Shown here in pieces: positions 1-10,116 of a stretch of DNA of 64,000 bases. The stretch lies in contig CP099424.1 of assembly GCA_024114885.1 (NCBI GenBank), positions 620,001 through 684,000 on the forward strand. Reading direction: 5' to 3'. A program made the position numbers and the translations under genes. Position 1 is the stretch's first letter, and each line of letters opens with the position of its first letter. Below the pieces are notes generated by a model. It had not been told where the DNA came from. It made no database searches and saw only the letters and a list, made by a program, of their open reading frames with translations. This DNA is from Septoria linicola (taxonomy: Eukaryota; Ascomycota; Dothideomycetes; Mycosphaerellales; Mycosphaerellaceae).

Positions 1-2
1 GG

Positions 3-776
3 CTCAGCCGAGTCAACATCGCTCACGCGCGCAGCCAAAAACTACTAGAATCATGGCTTCCCAAAAGCAACAGCAGCAGCACCTCCGCGACAACCAATTC
101 CAATACGCACGAAGACGAGAACGATCAAGAGGAAGACGACTTCATAGGCATGACCGAAAGCGCCGGCCTAGGCACCAGACCCAAAGATTCCGACGTCGAA
201 GTCGATGGCATTCTCAAGAAGAGACATGCTTCCTCTCAGGATAAATTGCTGGAGCAGCTACTAGGCAAGAAAGCTGCTGCGGCGAAGAGGAAGGAGCAGG
301 CGTTCGCGAAGCAGACGAAGAGTAATATCGCTCTGGGGAGGACTGGTCCGTTGCCTGCTACGTCTCTTTCCGCACCATCGTCTAAGCCTGGTCCCTCGTC
401 TTCATCGTCTCGATCTGCGCCAGCAATTGTCGCTGAGGATGATGATGATGATGAGGAAGACGAACCAGGTCGAGCGGCAACGTTCACAGGAAAGAGGATC
501 ACCAGAGATAGGAATCTGCCCGCTTATGCTGTAGGCGGCGATCATGGCGGGCGGGACAGTTCACCGATTGATGCGGACGCTACGCCACCGGATCCTAGAG
601 ATGATGTGGCTACGATCAAAGCCATGGTCAAAGGCACGAGTCAAGCCGAACATGAGCTCGCAGAGAGCGACGCGGAAGAGGAAGAGCAGCGGCCAAGGAA
701 GAAGAAAGCAACGAGTTATTTGGACGAGCTGCTCAGTAAGAAGAAAAAGAAGAAGGGGAAGGGGGGGAAGAAATGA
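3..776 (+). CDS. DUF3245-like lysine-rich protein, 5' partial
   Basis: The reading frame is open to the left edge, so the true start lies outside; 257 codons are visible. Close to the edge the segment QKLLESWLPK resembles the short N-terminal motif I associate with the fungal DUF3245 family, whose role is unknown. An acidic stretch ending in EEDDFIG follows, then a block with DVEVDGILKKRH and LLEQLLGKKAAAAKRK, a Ser/Pro-rich linker, a run of Asp/Glu (about 430-470), and a C-terminus ending in YLDELLSKKKKKKGKGGKK, a likely nuclear or nucleolar basic tail. The ATG at 53 is in another frame and the ATG at 150 is internal to the conserved block, so neither is taken as the start. The family name is recognition from memory of a short motif; the coding call itself is firmer. 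Confidence 0.7.
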   Translation, partial: LSRVNIAHARSQKLLESWLPKSNSSSTSATTNSNTHEDENDQEEDDFIGMTESAGLGTRPKDSDVEVDGILKKRHASSQDKLLEQLLGKKAAAAKRKEQAFAKQTKSNIALGRTGPLPATSLSAPSSKPGPSSSSSRSAPAIVAEDDDDDEEDEPGRAATFTGKRITRDRNLPAYAVGGDHGGRDSSPIDADATPPDPRDDVATIKAMVKGTSQAEHELAESDAEEEEQRPRKKKATSYLDELLSKKKKKKGKGGKK

Positions 777-965
777 TGAGGAGCATGATTCAGTGGAGGT
801 GGTGTTGTTGCGTCGTGACGAATATCTGCCTGGACTGCACCGAATAGCTGCCGCGCCATCTCTTTTGCTGTGGTTGACAGGATTGCCAGACCGCTACCTC
901 TGTCCACACCCCAACCTGGTCTCGTTACAAGAGAAAGCCAAATAGACTTCGGACCAAGCTACCGA

Positions 966-1882
966 CTACTGAGAAGTTGGATGGCCGTAATTTCCCAGGT
1001 CGTCTCCTTGCGTCAACGCCCCAAGTTGCTGCTCAAGCTGCGAGCTCATCGTTTGCTGCTGGTTTTGCACGTAACTTGGCGACAGCTGTTGCGCTCCAAG
1101 ACTGGCCTGAAAGTCGTCGTAGGTCTGTTGCTGATGCTGGAGCTGGTCTAGTTGATTTGATATGCTTGGCTGCAGCGGCTCAGTTGGATATGCGTCCTGC
1201 ACTTCTGGATAACTGGTGGGTACTTCCGGATATGCGCTGTTTTGGTCATCTGCTGCGAATGACCCATCTGGTAGATCTAGCTGCGCGTCCAGAGTGTGAT
1301 CGACGTCCGCGTTCGACTTGTTGTTGTCGTTGGAAGAGGCGGCCATCTCGGCTGGTGGCGCAGCGGTCTGATGTAGAGCCGGCAGGTCAGGGTGAGTTTC
1401 CATGAGCTGGCCACGGGTCATGTCATCGATTGGAGTGCCACTCTCCTCGAACTCGATCACGCGCAGCCATTTTCGCTTCATCTTGGACATTGTCGTCGTA
1501 CTGCAGACGATGCCAAAGCGGTCATGAATTAGCCATACCAGATCATCTAGATATCGCGTGCGGTTCTTGGGGTCCCGAAGCCAGTCGCGTACTTCCTGTG
1601 ATGTTGTTAGTGCTGTCCGTAAGACGCACTGCAGACGTGCGAGACAAAAACCAAACATACCAGTTCTTGCGCCGGCGTCAGCACTTTAGGTCTACCATTC
1701 TTCTTGTTCATCTCTGGCGGCATGTAATTCGTTCCATGTTGTTGAAGACATCTCTTCATGCGATAGATGCTGCTTCTGCCAACTTTGAGCTTGCGGTGGA
1801 TGGTAGTTGGGTCGAAGCCGGCCTCGAGCAGTTCCTTGATCTGCTCTTGGACTTCGCTTGACTGTTTGCCTGAGCCTGGCAT
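966..1882 (-). CDS. Helix-turn-helix (transposase-type) DNA-binding domain protein
   Basis: Two exons: complement(1661..1882) and complement(966..1595), with a 65-bp GT..AG intron in phase 0, giving 283 residues. The first 110 residues hold two helix-turn-helix units. The first includes EVQEQIKELLEAGFDPTTIH and VGRSSIYRMKRCL; after the GRPKVLTPAQ linker comes a second, winged-helix-like unit (EVRDWLRDPKNRTRYLDDLV, FGIVCSTTTMSKMKRKWLRV). This is the layout of the N-terminal half of IS630/Tc1-type transposases. No DDE catalytic domain follows: residues 130-283 are Asp/Gln/Ser-rich and of low complexity, ending in a Gln-rich tail that could be an activation region. It is most likely a domesticated transposase DNA-binding domain acting as a regulator, but its target is unknown. 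The start is the ATG just before the first helix; it is divergent from the dehydroquinase gene. Confidence 0.7.
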
Positions 1883-2337
1883 AGTGACCGGCGAGCCTTG
1901 CTATACTCCTGGATGGGTCGTCTGACGATGGTCCCGCGACTTTCTTGATGATGGTAGATGCAAAAGTGGGTGGAAAAGAAACTGCTGGCAGCTGACGAGG
2001 GAGGAGATTGCGGGAGTCGGAACAAGCCGCAAGAGCAGAAGGTTTGGCATCGGCCATGTTGGCAGGAACGCGTTTGCGCGACGAGTATTGTCTGGACAAA
2101 CATCGAAGCGTTCTCGCACACGAGTAACCATTCTCCCATGTCGCTGTGACAATTCAGCTGCTCGGATGCGGCCACTGTGGCAGAGACGTTACGTTGTGCC
2201 TGCTGGCAGCCCTGTAAAATGCGGCTCTAAGTTAGCTGGCAAATTGTTCTTCCTGCGAGTTTCACAAAAGAGCATTAAGCCTTCTTACTGACTCCATAGC
2301 ACAATATCAACTCAAGAAAGCCCAGTCAACAGTAGTC
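1883..2337. promoter_or_regulatory. Divergent intergenic region (HTH gene / dehydroquinase)
   Basis: This 455-bp spacer separates the start of the leftward HTH gene from the start of the rightward dehydroquinase gene and must hold both promoters. I see no clear TATA box and no match to the palindromic quinate-activator (QutA/QA-1F) site. The open frames across it look like chance. Confidence 0.4.
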
Positions 2338-2787
2338 ATGTCCCCCAAGACTATCCTCCTCATCAACGGCCCCAACCTCAACCTTTTGGGAACAAGAGAG
2401 CCTCACATCTACGGCAGCACAACTCTGGCAGATGTTCAAGACGCAGCAGTCAAGCAAGGCAGCGAGCTCGGTATCGAAGTGCAGCACTTCCAGTCAAATC
2501 ACGAAGGAGCCATTATCGACCGCATTCACGAAGCGCGAGGCAAAGCGAGCTATGTCATAATAAACCCTGGAGCCCTGACTCATACAAGTGTCGGACTACG
2601 AGATGCTCTGGCTGGATGTGATCTCAAGTTCATCGAGGTGCACATCTCGAATGTGCATGCTCGAGAGGCCTTCCGACACCATAGCTACCTGTCCGACAAG
2701 GCTGTGGCCGTGATTTGTGGTCTGGGTGTGTTTGGGTACAAGGCTGCGATTGAGTTCGTTGCTCAGCAACTCGAGAAGGAATCATAA
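2338..2787 (+). CDS. qutE: 3-dehydroquinate dehydratase, type II (catabolic)
   Basis: Single exon, 149 residues, the usual length for a type II dehydroquinase. The enzyme converts 3-dehydroquinate to 3-dehydroshikimate; in ascomycetes the stand-alone type II enzyme (QutE/QA-2) serves quinate catabolism, while the biosynthetic activity sits in the AROM pentafunctional protein. All signature segments are present: INGPNLNLLGTREPHIYG with the catalytic Tyr25, FQSNHEGAIIDRIHEA, NPGALTHTSVGLRDAL, EVHISNVHAREAFRHHSYLS and the GFGY-like GLGVFGYKAA near the end. No targeting signal is visible, so it is probably cytosolic. The next gene, on the same strand 432 bp away, is an aromatic-ring dioxygenase, which fits a catabolic role. 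The start is fixed by the conserved N-terminal strand that begins three residues in. Confidence 0.95.
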   Translation: MSPKTILLINGPNLNLLGTREPHIYGSTTLADVQDAAVKQGSELGIEVQHFQSNHEGAIIDRIHEARGKASYVIINPGALTHTSVGLRDALAGCDLKFIEVHISNVHAREAFRHHSYLSDKAVAVICGLGVFGYKAAIEFVAQQLEKES

Positions 2788-3219
2788 ATCACTGTCACTC
2801 CTAGGCGGCGTTGCTGTAGGAGCTCTTGTTGCATGGTGATCAAGGCAAGAGCCAGCAGGATCTGACGAGATGCTTATGATCATAAGCTCGCAACATCAGA
2901 GGCCGACTAGTCTCAACCGATATCTCCAGGCGTAGCATTCCATACCATGCCAAAGAACCAAATGATCGAGCGCGTGCGCGTCGATGCTGGCGGCTGCTGG
3001 AAGAAGCCGAACAGAGCTCCCGACACGCGAAACGCGGCAGTTGTGGGGTTCTCAATGGATGAACAGGCACATCGCGGGGCTATTCCACACTGCTTGAGCA
3101 ACCATATATCCTGCTTTACTAAACAACAGCTAAATAACGCGAAGTCAGCATCACAATTCCGATTGCCTACATGCAAGGTAGTATTCTACTTCCAACATTC
3201 GCATTTCTCAACAGCCATC
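2788..3219. other. Spacer between dehydroquinase and dioxygenase genes
   Basis: These 432 bp hold the 3' end of the dehydroquinase transcript and the promoter of the dioxygenase. An open frame runs through the second half in frame with the dioxygenase start, but it lacks family features and is taken as 5' leader. Nothing else is seen. Confidence 0.4.
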
Positions 3220-4326
3220 ATGGATCCTTCTGAAGTCGATGTTCCGCCTCTCAAGGACCTCACTATTGACAATATCACAGACAATGTCAAGCTGATCAAC
3301 TCACAATGTCCCAACCCGCGACTGAAGTACATCTTGGATCGCATCGTCCAGCATCTCCATGACTTCGCTCGAGAGACTAGACTCAGTCACGAGGAATGGA
3401 TGACAGGCCTGCTCTTCCTGACAGCAGTCGGCCAGATTTGTACAGATGTCAGACAGGTTAGTGCAGGCCACAATGCCTACTCTTTTGTAGCAGCAGCTGA
3501 AGCTCACTTTCTCAGGAATTCATACTCCTTTCCGACATTCTCGGCCTCTCCCTCATAGTCGATAGCATCGATCACCCTAAACCCTCCAACTCCACCGAAG
3601 GCACAGTCCTTGGACCATTCCATTCCCACGAAGCCGAGTCAGCCCCCAATGGCTCCCAAATCGCCCACGACCCCGAAGGCGAAGCTTGTCTCGTCGTCTG
3701 CAACATCAAAGACACAAAAGGAAACCCTATCGAAGGCGTCAAAATCGATATATGGGAGACAGACAGCAAAGGCTTCTACGACGTGCAATATCCCGGAAGA
3801 GATGGTCCAGACCAGAGAGCTGTGATGCATAGTGATAAAGATGGAGTTTTCTGGTTCAAGGCAATTGTGCCTGTGCCATATCCTATTCCTAGTGATGGGC
3901 CGGTGGGCAAGTTGCTGGTGCAGCTGAAGAGGCATTGCTATCGACCGAGCCATATGCATTTCATGTTTGAGAAGGAGGGATTTGATCATTTGATAACGTG
4001 AGTCGGCACACTGTTTGAGGTGACAAGAAAGAGTGTGCTAATATGATGGACACAGAGCGCTGTACCTCCGAGGCGACCCTTACGAGACGAGTGACGCTGT
4101 GTTTGGTGTGAAGGAGTCTTTGATTATTGATCTGAAGACTGTTACCGAAGAGCATGTGAAAGAGTATGGAGCAAAGGAAGGCACGAAGTTGATCACGTAC
4201 GATTTTGTACTGGTCACGGAGGATGATTCGAAAGAGTTGAGGGAGAAGAATGCTTTGGAAGCGACGAGAGCTCTGGGTCTGAAGATGAAGTTGTGGAATG
4301 GATTGCCTGTACCTGATGTCGACTAG
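3220..4326 (+). CDS. Intradiol ring-cleavage dioxygenase (catechol/hydroxyquinol 1,2-dioxygenase)
   Basis: Three exons (3220..3456, 3516..3997, 4056..4326) with introns of 59 and 58 bp encode 329 residues. The N-terminal helical dimerisation domain (about 1-100) is followed by the beta-sandwich catalytic domain. The four non-haem Fe(III) ligands can be placed: Tyr167 (GFYDVQYP), Tyr201 (VPVPYPIP), His225 and His227 (YRPSHMHF). The GPFHSHEAE segment before the core is typical of catechol/hydroxyquinol 1,2-dioxygenases. The enzyme opens catechol-type rings between the hydroxyls, giving muconates or maleylacetate. No signal peptide, so intracellular. It stands next to the catabolic dehydroquinase, suggesting use of quinate or lignin-derived aromatics. 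Substrate (catechol or hydroxyquinol) cannot be settled from sequence; hydroxyquinol is my slight preference. Confidence 0.92.
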
Positions 4327-4379
4327 CAACAATGTCTGACATAATCATGGCGCCGCCGTCTTGTGAGCTGCTCGACACC

Positions 4380-6526
4380 TCAAGTTGTCAGATTCCGCGG
4401 CAACCTGACTTCATCCTCTCCTATCGATTGCCCAGCCCCTTCCCTCGCCATATCCCAAATCCACTTCCCATCCGGCCTGACCTCCTTCCCTCTCGCCAAC
4501 TGATCCGCGAGGAACATCCAATTCACCGCATTGCCCACCGTCCCCACCTCATCACTCACATGCGACGCCGCAAACACACTCATCTCCTTGTACCTCTCCT
4601 CGTCACTAAACAACACGTCGAGATACTTCGCTACAGCTTTACAATCACCTGTCTCGACTGTGAAGCCCGACTTCTCATGTTGGACTTGTACTGGAATGCC
4701 GCCAGCTGTAGTCGTGATCACTGGTACACCTTTGCGTAGAGCTTCGGAGACTTTGACTTCGAAGCCTTCGCGCGTGGAGAGTTGGAGAGCTGGAGAGCTA
4801 CGCGGGCGTTGGAGATAAGTGCGTTGAGGAGCTGGTCTGCGGGGCCGAGACGCATGGTGATGACGCTGTCTTTGATGTCGCTGAATTCATTGTCGAGCTG
4901 CTCTTGTGTTTCGTTGAGGACGCGGACGCCATCGGGGTCGTCGACGGAGTAGTGGCCTGCGATGACGAGTTGGGGTGTTCGTTCGGGTTTTTTGTTTTTG
5001 CAGTAAGTGGAGTTTCTGCGGAATCCGGCGTAGCTGGAGAGGACGTCTGGGATGCCTTTGGAGGGATCGAAGCGGGCGATTTGGACGATGTAGTCGCGTT
5101 GAGGGTAGGCTAAAGTGTTCATTCGCTGCGACATGCATTGTGTATTGAACTCGTGTAGGTAGTAGCCAGTTGCGAAGTCGCTCAGTTGCTTGTTGAGTCC
5201 ATCGAGCCAGTCTGTCGTGGCCGGCATGTAGGCGAGCTTCTTCCTATCGACTGCACTTGGCACAAAGGCGCTTACAGGATGTGCTATGAAGAGGTCTGCA
5301 TGCTGCACGCTGGACCATAGCCACTTCCACACTCCTGCTGTAGGTGTGTCTGTCTTGTCCGCCAGGTCTGAGCGGATCTGGATGTGTGACCTGAAAATGA
5401 CGGGCCGACTAGGATCGATTTCCTTCGAGATGTTGATGATCTGTGGCATCTGCGGGTCATCCACGATAATCACGTTGGCGCCTCCTTCTGAGCTAGGACG
5501 GAGGGGACCTCCCTCGCGAGACCAAAATCTGGAGGCATTGGTCTGAACCCAGTCGTTGATAGTATTGGCCTGATCGTCAGACAGACGCTCATCTTTCCCG
5601 GCGACACCCTGCAGGATGTTGTGATTGGTCTTGATTATGCGGAAGACTTCAGGCTTTGGCTTTGGCACCCACGACGTACAGTCTACGCCAAGTAGGTGGT
5701 AAAATCTGATGAGAGCATGACGCATCAAAGCCACGCCGCCGCCTTGTGGTGTGGCAGAGAAGAAGGCAATCTTAGTCTTGCGCTCCTTGAGAGCTGCAGC
5801 GTAGTGCAGTGCCGTCTTCCAAGTCTTTTCGTTGACTGTTCGTTGATAGTCTTCGATCGAGGTCAGTCTGGCGCGATTGGCAATGTCAACATCAACTCTA
5901 TTGCTGAAGCCGACCTGAACCCGTGGTTGATACGATGGTCCAAACATAGCGAGGCACTTGCGTGCCATTGAGTCTGCCATCTCATCAACTCCGAGAATAC
6001 CGTCCGTCTTCTCCGCAGCACTTAAACTGCCGCCCTCCTCGTCTTTGACTAGCACAGGCACAATGTCCAGCTCTAGCCACATCCTTGGAAGCGTCGTGGG
6101 GCTAAGTTCCAGAAATTCACTAGACAGGCCTGCGCCAACGAACTTGTACGCGTTCTTCTTCTCATAGTCTCTGATGGAACATATGAGATAGTCAGCGATC
6201 GTTTTGGCTTGCTCTTCTTTGCCTGAGGGCAGCTTCACGGGGCAGCACATCCCATCACTTGCTATCTGACCTTGTTCAGATAACGTATGGGCGGCAAAGT
6301 CGATGTTATATGTGCCATCGTGACAGGCAAAGCCGATCTCCACCTCGCTAGCTGAGTTCCGCTGAATGGCCAGACCGAGAAAGAGTTCAGAAAGTGCTAT
6401 CCCAAGCTCGTTCTTCTCCTTGCGTAGGCGCTCCTGTCGTTCAATGTGCTTGGTCGGCGCTTCGCATTGGAACTTGTGCTTAATGGAGCAGCCTTGTGAC
6501 CTGTCTTGCTGCTTTTGCTGCGACAT
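4380..6526 (-). CDS. ccg-9: Trehalose phosphorylase/synthase, CCG-9 family, frameshifted
   Basis: A GT4-type glycosyltransferase of the CCG-9 (clock-controlled gene 9) family, which in fungi is annotated as trehalose synthase/phosphorylase acting on trehalose and glucose 1-phosphate in the cytosol. From the ATG at 6526 the frame runs intron-free for about 580 residues, including KIAFFSATPQGGGVALMRHA, GVDCTSWVPKPKPEVFRI, VIIVDDPQMPQII, VIFRSHIQIRSDL and YIVQIARFDPSKGIPDVL. It then shifts at an 8-bp unit present three times (4775-4798), reads through altered codons and stops at 4718. The expected continuation, with EGFEVKVSEALRKG and ITTTAGGIPVQVQHEKSGF, lies in another frame down to 4380. Removing one 8-bp copy would leave 713 codons, a normal full length. 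It is either a recent slippage mutation or an assembly error; the missing part includes the nucleotide-sugar-binding end, so the encoded product would be inactive if real. Confidence 0.85.
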
Positions 6527-7117
6527 CGTGGCTCCCTAAATCAAGCTGACAAGAGATATAAGTCAATGAGTATCTTGAAGAAGCTCACCTTGATCACGCT
6601 TTGCTACACAGCAGCTCCCATTCGTAGCCATGACGTGGAATGCAATGCCCCTGTCTCCCTCCGCCAGCCCCTCGCAACTGGCGGCGCGAACACTGTATGT
6701 GTGAGAATAGCATCACAGCATCATAGCATCCCTACACGGAGGGCGTCAAACAGAGATGCCTCTTCAGATGCTGGTCGGATGACTGCCTGCGCCACTTTTG
6801 AACCGGTATTCAAGTACTCAAGCATATGAGATCTTCCACGTCCAAATGACGTTGAAGGTCGCAGCAGTTTGTGGCCATCGTCAAACCTATGGACGCGCCT
6901 ATGACTTCTCTCAAGCTCGTTCGCAACCGCCAACCAGGCAGTGACGCGAAGAATTGCGTCTCGTCGTTTGTTCGGAAGAAAGCAGAGTCCAAGAGCAGGG
7001 GTGTTGATGTGGTGGAATTTGAGTCACGTGCAGTAAATGCAAGTTCGCTAGCAAGACCGCCGTCGAGGAAGCATATCTGATACAGATCTTTTGGCCAAGA
7101 CGGCATGATACATTTAT
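6527..7117. other. Spacer, promoter side of the trehalose gene
   Basis: This 591-bp stretch holds the promoter of the leftward trehalose gene and the 3' end of the thiolase transcript. Short open frames on both strands show no recognisable domain or splice-supported structure. Nothing else is seen. Confidence 0.35.
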
Positions 7118-8353
7118 CTACTCTTTGACGAACAAGCTAGCCATGCCCATACCAGTACCAATACACATGCTGACGACACCAAGCTCCTGCCCTTGTCTCG
7201 CAAGCTCTGGCATCAGTGTAGCCAACTGTCGTCCACCAGTAGCACCAAGAGGATGTCCCAACGCAATAGCTCCGCCTTTAGGATTGACCTTGCTTTGGTC
7301 GATGCCTAGTTCTCGCACACAGTACACAGCCTGAGACGCGAAAGCCTCATTGATCTCCCAGATCCCGATGTCCTCCTTCGAGAGACCAGAGTAGCTCAAA
7401 AGTTTGGGAATGGCAAGAGCAGGTCCGATGCCCATCTCGTCTGGCTTGCAGCCAACTGTCTGAGTGCCAGCCCACTTGCCGATGATGGACGATGTGAGGC
7501 CAAGCTCGTTTGCTGTTGATCGCCTCATCATCAGGACTGCTGCAGCACCATCACTGACTTGCGAGCTGTTGCCAGCGGTTGTAGCTCCATCCGCCTTGAA
7601 TGCAGGCTTCATCGTCCCTAGCTTCTCAACAGTGCTATTTGCGCGAATTCCGTCATCTTTCGATATCGTGACTTCCTCGGTAACTTCTGGATGTTCGGGA
7701 TCCGGTACAGTCTTCGTCTTTACGGGCACGATCTCTGCATCGAAAAGGCCATCCTTTTGTGCTTTTGCAGCTTTGACATGCGATGCCACTGCAAATTCGT
7801 CTTGCTCCTTTCGTGAGACATTGTATCGTTCTGCGACATTCTCGGCTGTGATACCCATGCTCATGATGCATTCTCTCGCGTCCTTGTCGGGGCTGTCTTT
7901 TAGCTCGCTCCAGAGAGCTGTGGGTATTGCTCGCGAACCATAGTTCCGAGTCATGCTCTCCATTCCGCCACCAATGCCAACGTCAATCTCTCCGACTCTG
8001 ATCGCGTTTGCGACTCCCGTGATAGCTGCCAAACCACTACTGCATGCTCGATTCACGGTCTGAAAAGTCGCGGTCTCAGGTAGGCCTGCATGCAGAGCTG
8101 CCATACGTCCTGCCTTGCTACCACCCAGCTCTGACAACACTGTGCCGATCTGTACATCGTTGATTTTTGAAGGGTCGAGGTTCGGATGCGCAGCTAGAGT
8201 TGCTCGAATGACATGTGATAGCAGCTCATGGTCGTGAGCATCTTTGAACCCGCCCTTTTTTGCCCTTGTCACTGGTGTGCGAAGTGCAGAGAGAATTACG
8301 ATATCGTCGGCATTCTTGGTGAGGATGTTCTTTAATCCCTTTTGTAAGGCCAT
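7118..8353 (-). CDS. Acetyl-CoA acyltransferase (3-ketoacyl-CoA thiolase)
   Basis: Single exon, 411 residues, a full-length thiolase. It catalyses thiolytic cleavage of 3-ketoacyl-CoA, the last step of fatty-acid beta-oxidation. Residues visible: nucleophile Cys104 in NRACSSGLAA, the NEAFA loop, His367 in GGAIALGHPLGATGGR, and Cys397 in CIGTGMG. The GGMESMTRNYGSR and VSDGAAAVLMMRR segments are typical of the 3-ketoacyl-CoA rather than the acetoacetyl-CoA branch. Neither end carries a plain peroxisomal signal: no PTS2 nonapeptide is evident in the first 20 residues and the C-terminus is FVKE. The N-terminus MALQKGLKNILTKN is mildly basic, so mitochondrial import is possible, or a short upstream exon with a PTS2 has been missed. 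Location is therefore left open. Confidence 0.93.
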   Translation of the reverse strand: MALQKGLKNILTKNADDIVILSALRTPVTRAKKGGFKDAHDHELLSHVIRATLAAHPNLDPSKINDVQIGTVLSELGGSKAGRMAALHAGLPETATFQTVNRACSSGLAAITGVANAIRVGEIDVGIGGGMESMTRNYGSRAIPTALWSELKDSPDKDARECIMSMGITAENVAERYNVSRKEQDEFAVASHVKAAKAQKDGLFDAEIVPVKTKTVPDPEHPEVTEEVTISKDDGIRANSTVEKLGTMKPAFKADGATTAGNSSQVSDGAAAVLMMRRSTANELGLTSSIIGKWAGTQTVGCKPDEMGIGPALAIPKLLSYSGLSKEDIGIWEINEAFASQAVYCVRELGIDQSKVNPKGGAIALGHPLGATGGRQLATLMPELARQGQELGVVSMCIGTGMGMASLFVKE

Positions 8354-8527
8354 GGTGGTATTTGTCCTGCAGCGTGGACCAACAGAAAGCTATTCTAAAT
8401 TCACGCGTCAAGCTGCTTTGTGGCGTTCCAGCTGCTTGTTAGAAGGTATGGATTGAGCAGCAGTATACCCAAACAGTTGGTACAGGAATCAACGTGAAGA
8501 TGAAAGAGATCTACGCTTCATAGCATG

Positions 8528-8731
8528 CTACGATCTACCCAGTGCTTCGGAAGTGAGTGGCCATTGCTTGACGATGTCGGAGTGAGTGAGCTCTTCTCGG
8601 ATGTTGACCACGGCACCGTCGGCTGTGGGAAAGTCTTTAGCCGAACCTGTCTTTACTTCACGTCTCCTCCTTCTCCTGTAGCCACCTGAAGCAAGATATT
8701 GATCTTCTGGAGTACACGTGAACGTATGCAT
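8528..8731 (-). CDS. Small hypothetical ORF
   Basis: A 67-codon frame from an ATG, with an Arg6 run followed by an acidic, Ser/Thr-containing half (ADGAVVNIREELTHSD). I recognise no family, signal peptide or membrane segment. It is the only protein-like frame in the 1.1-kb region 8354-9486; the rest of that region shows nothing but the promoters of its neighbours. It may be chance. Confidence 0.2.
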   Translation of the reverse strand: MHTFTCTPEDQYLASGGYRRRRRREVKTGSAKDFPTADGAVVNIREELTHSDIVKQWPLTSEALGRS

Positions 8732-9486
8732 CGTGCTGGAGCATGAGTGCACGCTGTAAGGAATCCAGATGTGGCCAGTCTACAAATCGCCTAATCCGAT
8801 ACTCCTTGCGCCATGTTGCCCCACAAGATATTGATCATGTGGAGTGATCTTGGCCGGAGTGTCGCGCATATACCAACATAGCATTGATAGGGCATAGCAG
8901 CAAGGGCGAAAGATATCTCCGACACGGATTGACCCAGGAGATCAGCCTTCCCATAACGCCAATAGTCCATGAATTCACGTCATTTGATGCCTCGCCAAGT
9001 CATGCAAGCATTTACCACCTTCCGCTCTGAGTACTACCACCGCCGTAGCACCTGCTCTTTTGTACATCCCAATCAACCCAGAGACATCCCTCGGGCCAGT
9101 CACATGATGGCATTGTGCAGGTAGATCTCTGGCTGGGTTTGACCATTTGAACGCAGGAGATGCCTGAGTGGTCAGTTCCCCGCCTCCAAGCACTCGTCAG
9201 CCTCCTCTTGGCGCGCTGGTGAGCTGAACTGCATGTAAGTTACGCGTTTCAGATTACGGGCTCGTTTGGCTGATGATCTTTTTTGGTCATTGTTGTTTGT
9301 CTGCCTTTTGTTACTTATGATGTGTGAGGAAGGTTCCTTCCTTTGACCGCATTCCACCAACTCACCGTAAGACGTCACCTCTGCTTTAAAGAACAACCGA
9401 GGCGTAGCAAGGCAGACATTAACTTCGGAGACTCTTCACCACAGTCACCAGTGTATCGCAACACAACATTCGACTTTAAGACCACC

Positions 9487-10116
9487 ATGCTCCGCAACAT
9501 TGCCATAAAAGTCGCCATTGCAGGCGCCGCCTACGCTCAAGATGACACAACAACTCCAACAGTTCCAGACACGGACCCACGGCCATCGTCCGTAGACCCA
9601 AATACAATCCCCACGGTCCTGCCTACACTCACACTTACCGACAACATCGTGACGGGATCAGTGTCAACCCAAGAAATCGTCACAGCCACCGGCGTTGCTT
9701 GCATCCCAGAAGGCGAGATAATTGTCTCCATCCAGACCGACACAGTCCTCGAAGCCGGACCTTTGACTGTCACGCCCGTCTGCGGCCAAAGCGTTACCCA
9801 AACTGGATCAGACACTGGCAGCATGACGACTCAAGGCATTATAGTCACTGGTGGCGGCGGAAATGCGAGTGCTATTGCGACTGGGACTAATTCGACTGTG
9901 GTTCTGACTACTAGTCTGAGTGGTACGGAGAGTGGATTGACGACTTTGTCTGCTACGACTGCATCGGATAGTGAGAGTGAGACGACGACTGGAAGTGGAG
10001 GTGCTTCCGAGTCGACCTCGTCTGCAGCTGCGCAGACTGACAGTCCGGCGGGCAGAGTTGCAGCTGGTGGTGCGGCAGGTCTACTGGGCCTGGCAGCTGG
10101 AGTGATGCTGTTGTAA
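9487..10116 (+). CDS. Ser/Thr-rich GPI-anchored cell wall protein
   Basis: Single exon, 209 residues. The N-terminus MLRNIAIKVAIAGAAYAQ reads as a secretion signal cut after AYA. The body is rich in Thr, Ser, Val and Pro; two cysteines (VACIPEG and VTPVCGQ) frame a short globular-looking part, followed by a Ser/Thr/Gly linker suited to O-glycosylation. The C-terminus ends in a small-residue stretch and a hydrophobic tail (AAGGAAGLLGLAAGVMLL), the standard form of a GPI-anchor addition signal. No catalytic domain is recognisable. The longer frame upstream from 9343 lacks a signal peptide, so the ATG at 9487 is chosen. It most likely sits in the plasma membrane or cell wall; its function is unknown. 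Confidence 0.8.
   Translation: MLRNIAIKVAIAGAAYAQDDTTTPTVPDTDPRPSSVDPNTIPTVLPTLTLTDNIVTGSVSTQEIVTATGVACIPEGEIIVSIQTDTVLEAGPLTVTPVCGQSVTQTGSDTGSMTTQGIIVTGGGGNASAIATGTNSTVVLTTSLSGTESGLTTLSATTASDSESETTTGSGGASESTSSAAAQTDSPAGRVAAGGAAGLLGLAAGVMLL

Noticed and set aside
1692..2175. 135- to 139-codon minus-strand frames overlapping the HTH gene start
   Set aside because: They are in the wrong frame relative to the helix-turn-helix exon and show no homology.
8691..8843. Short direct repeat CAAGATATTGATC at about 8691 and 8823
   Set aside because: Only about 20 bp match with mismatches, and there are no further copies or context; chance cannot be excluded.
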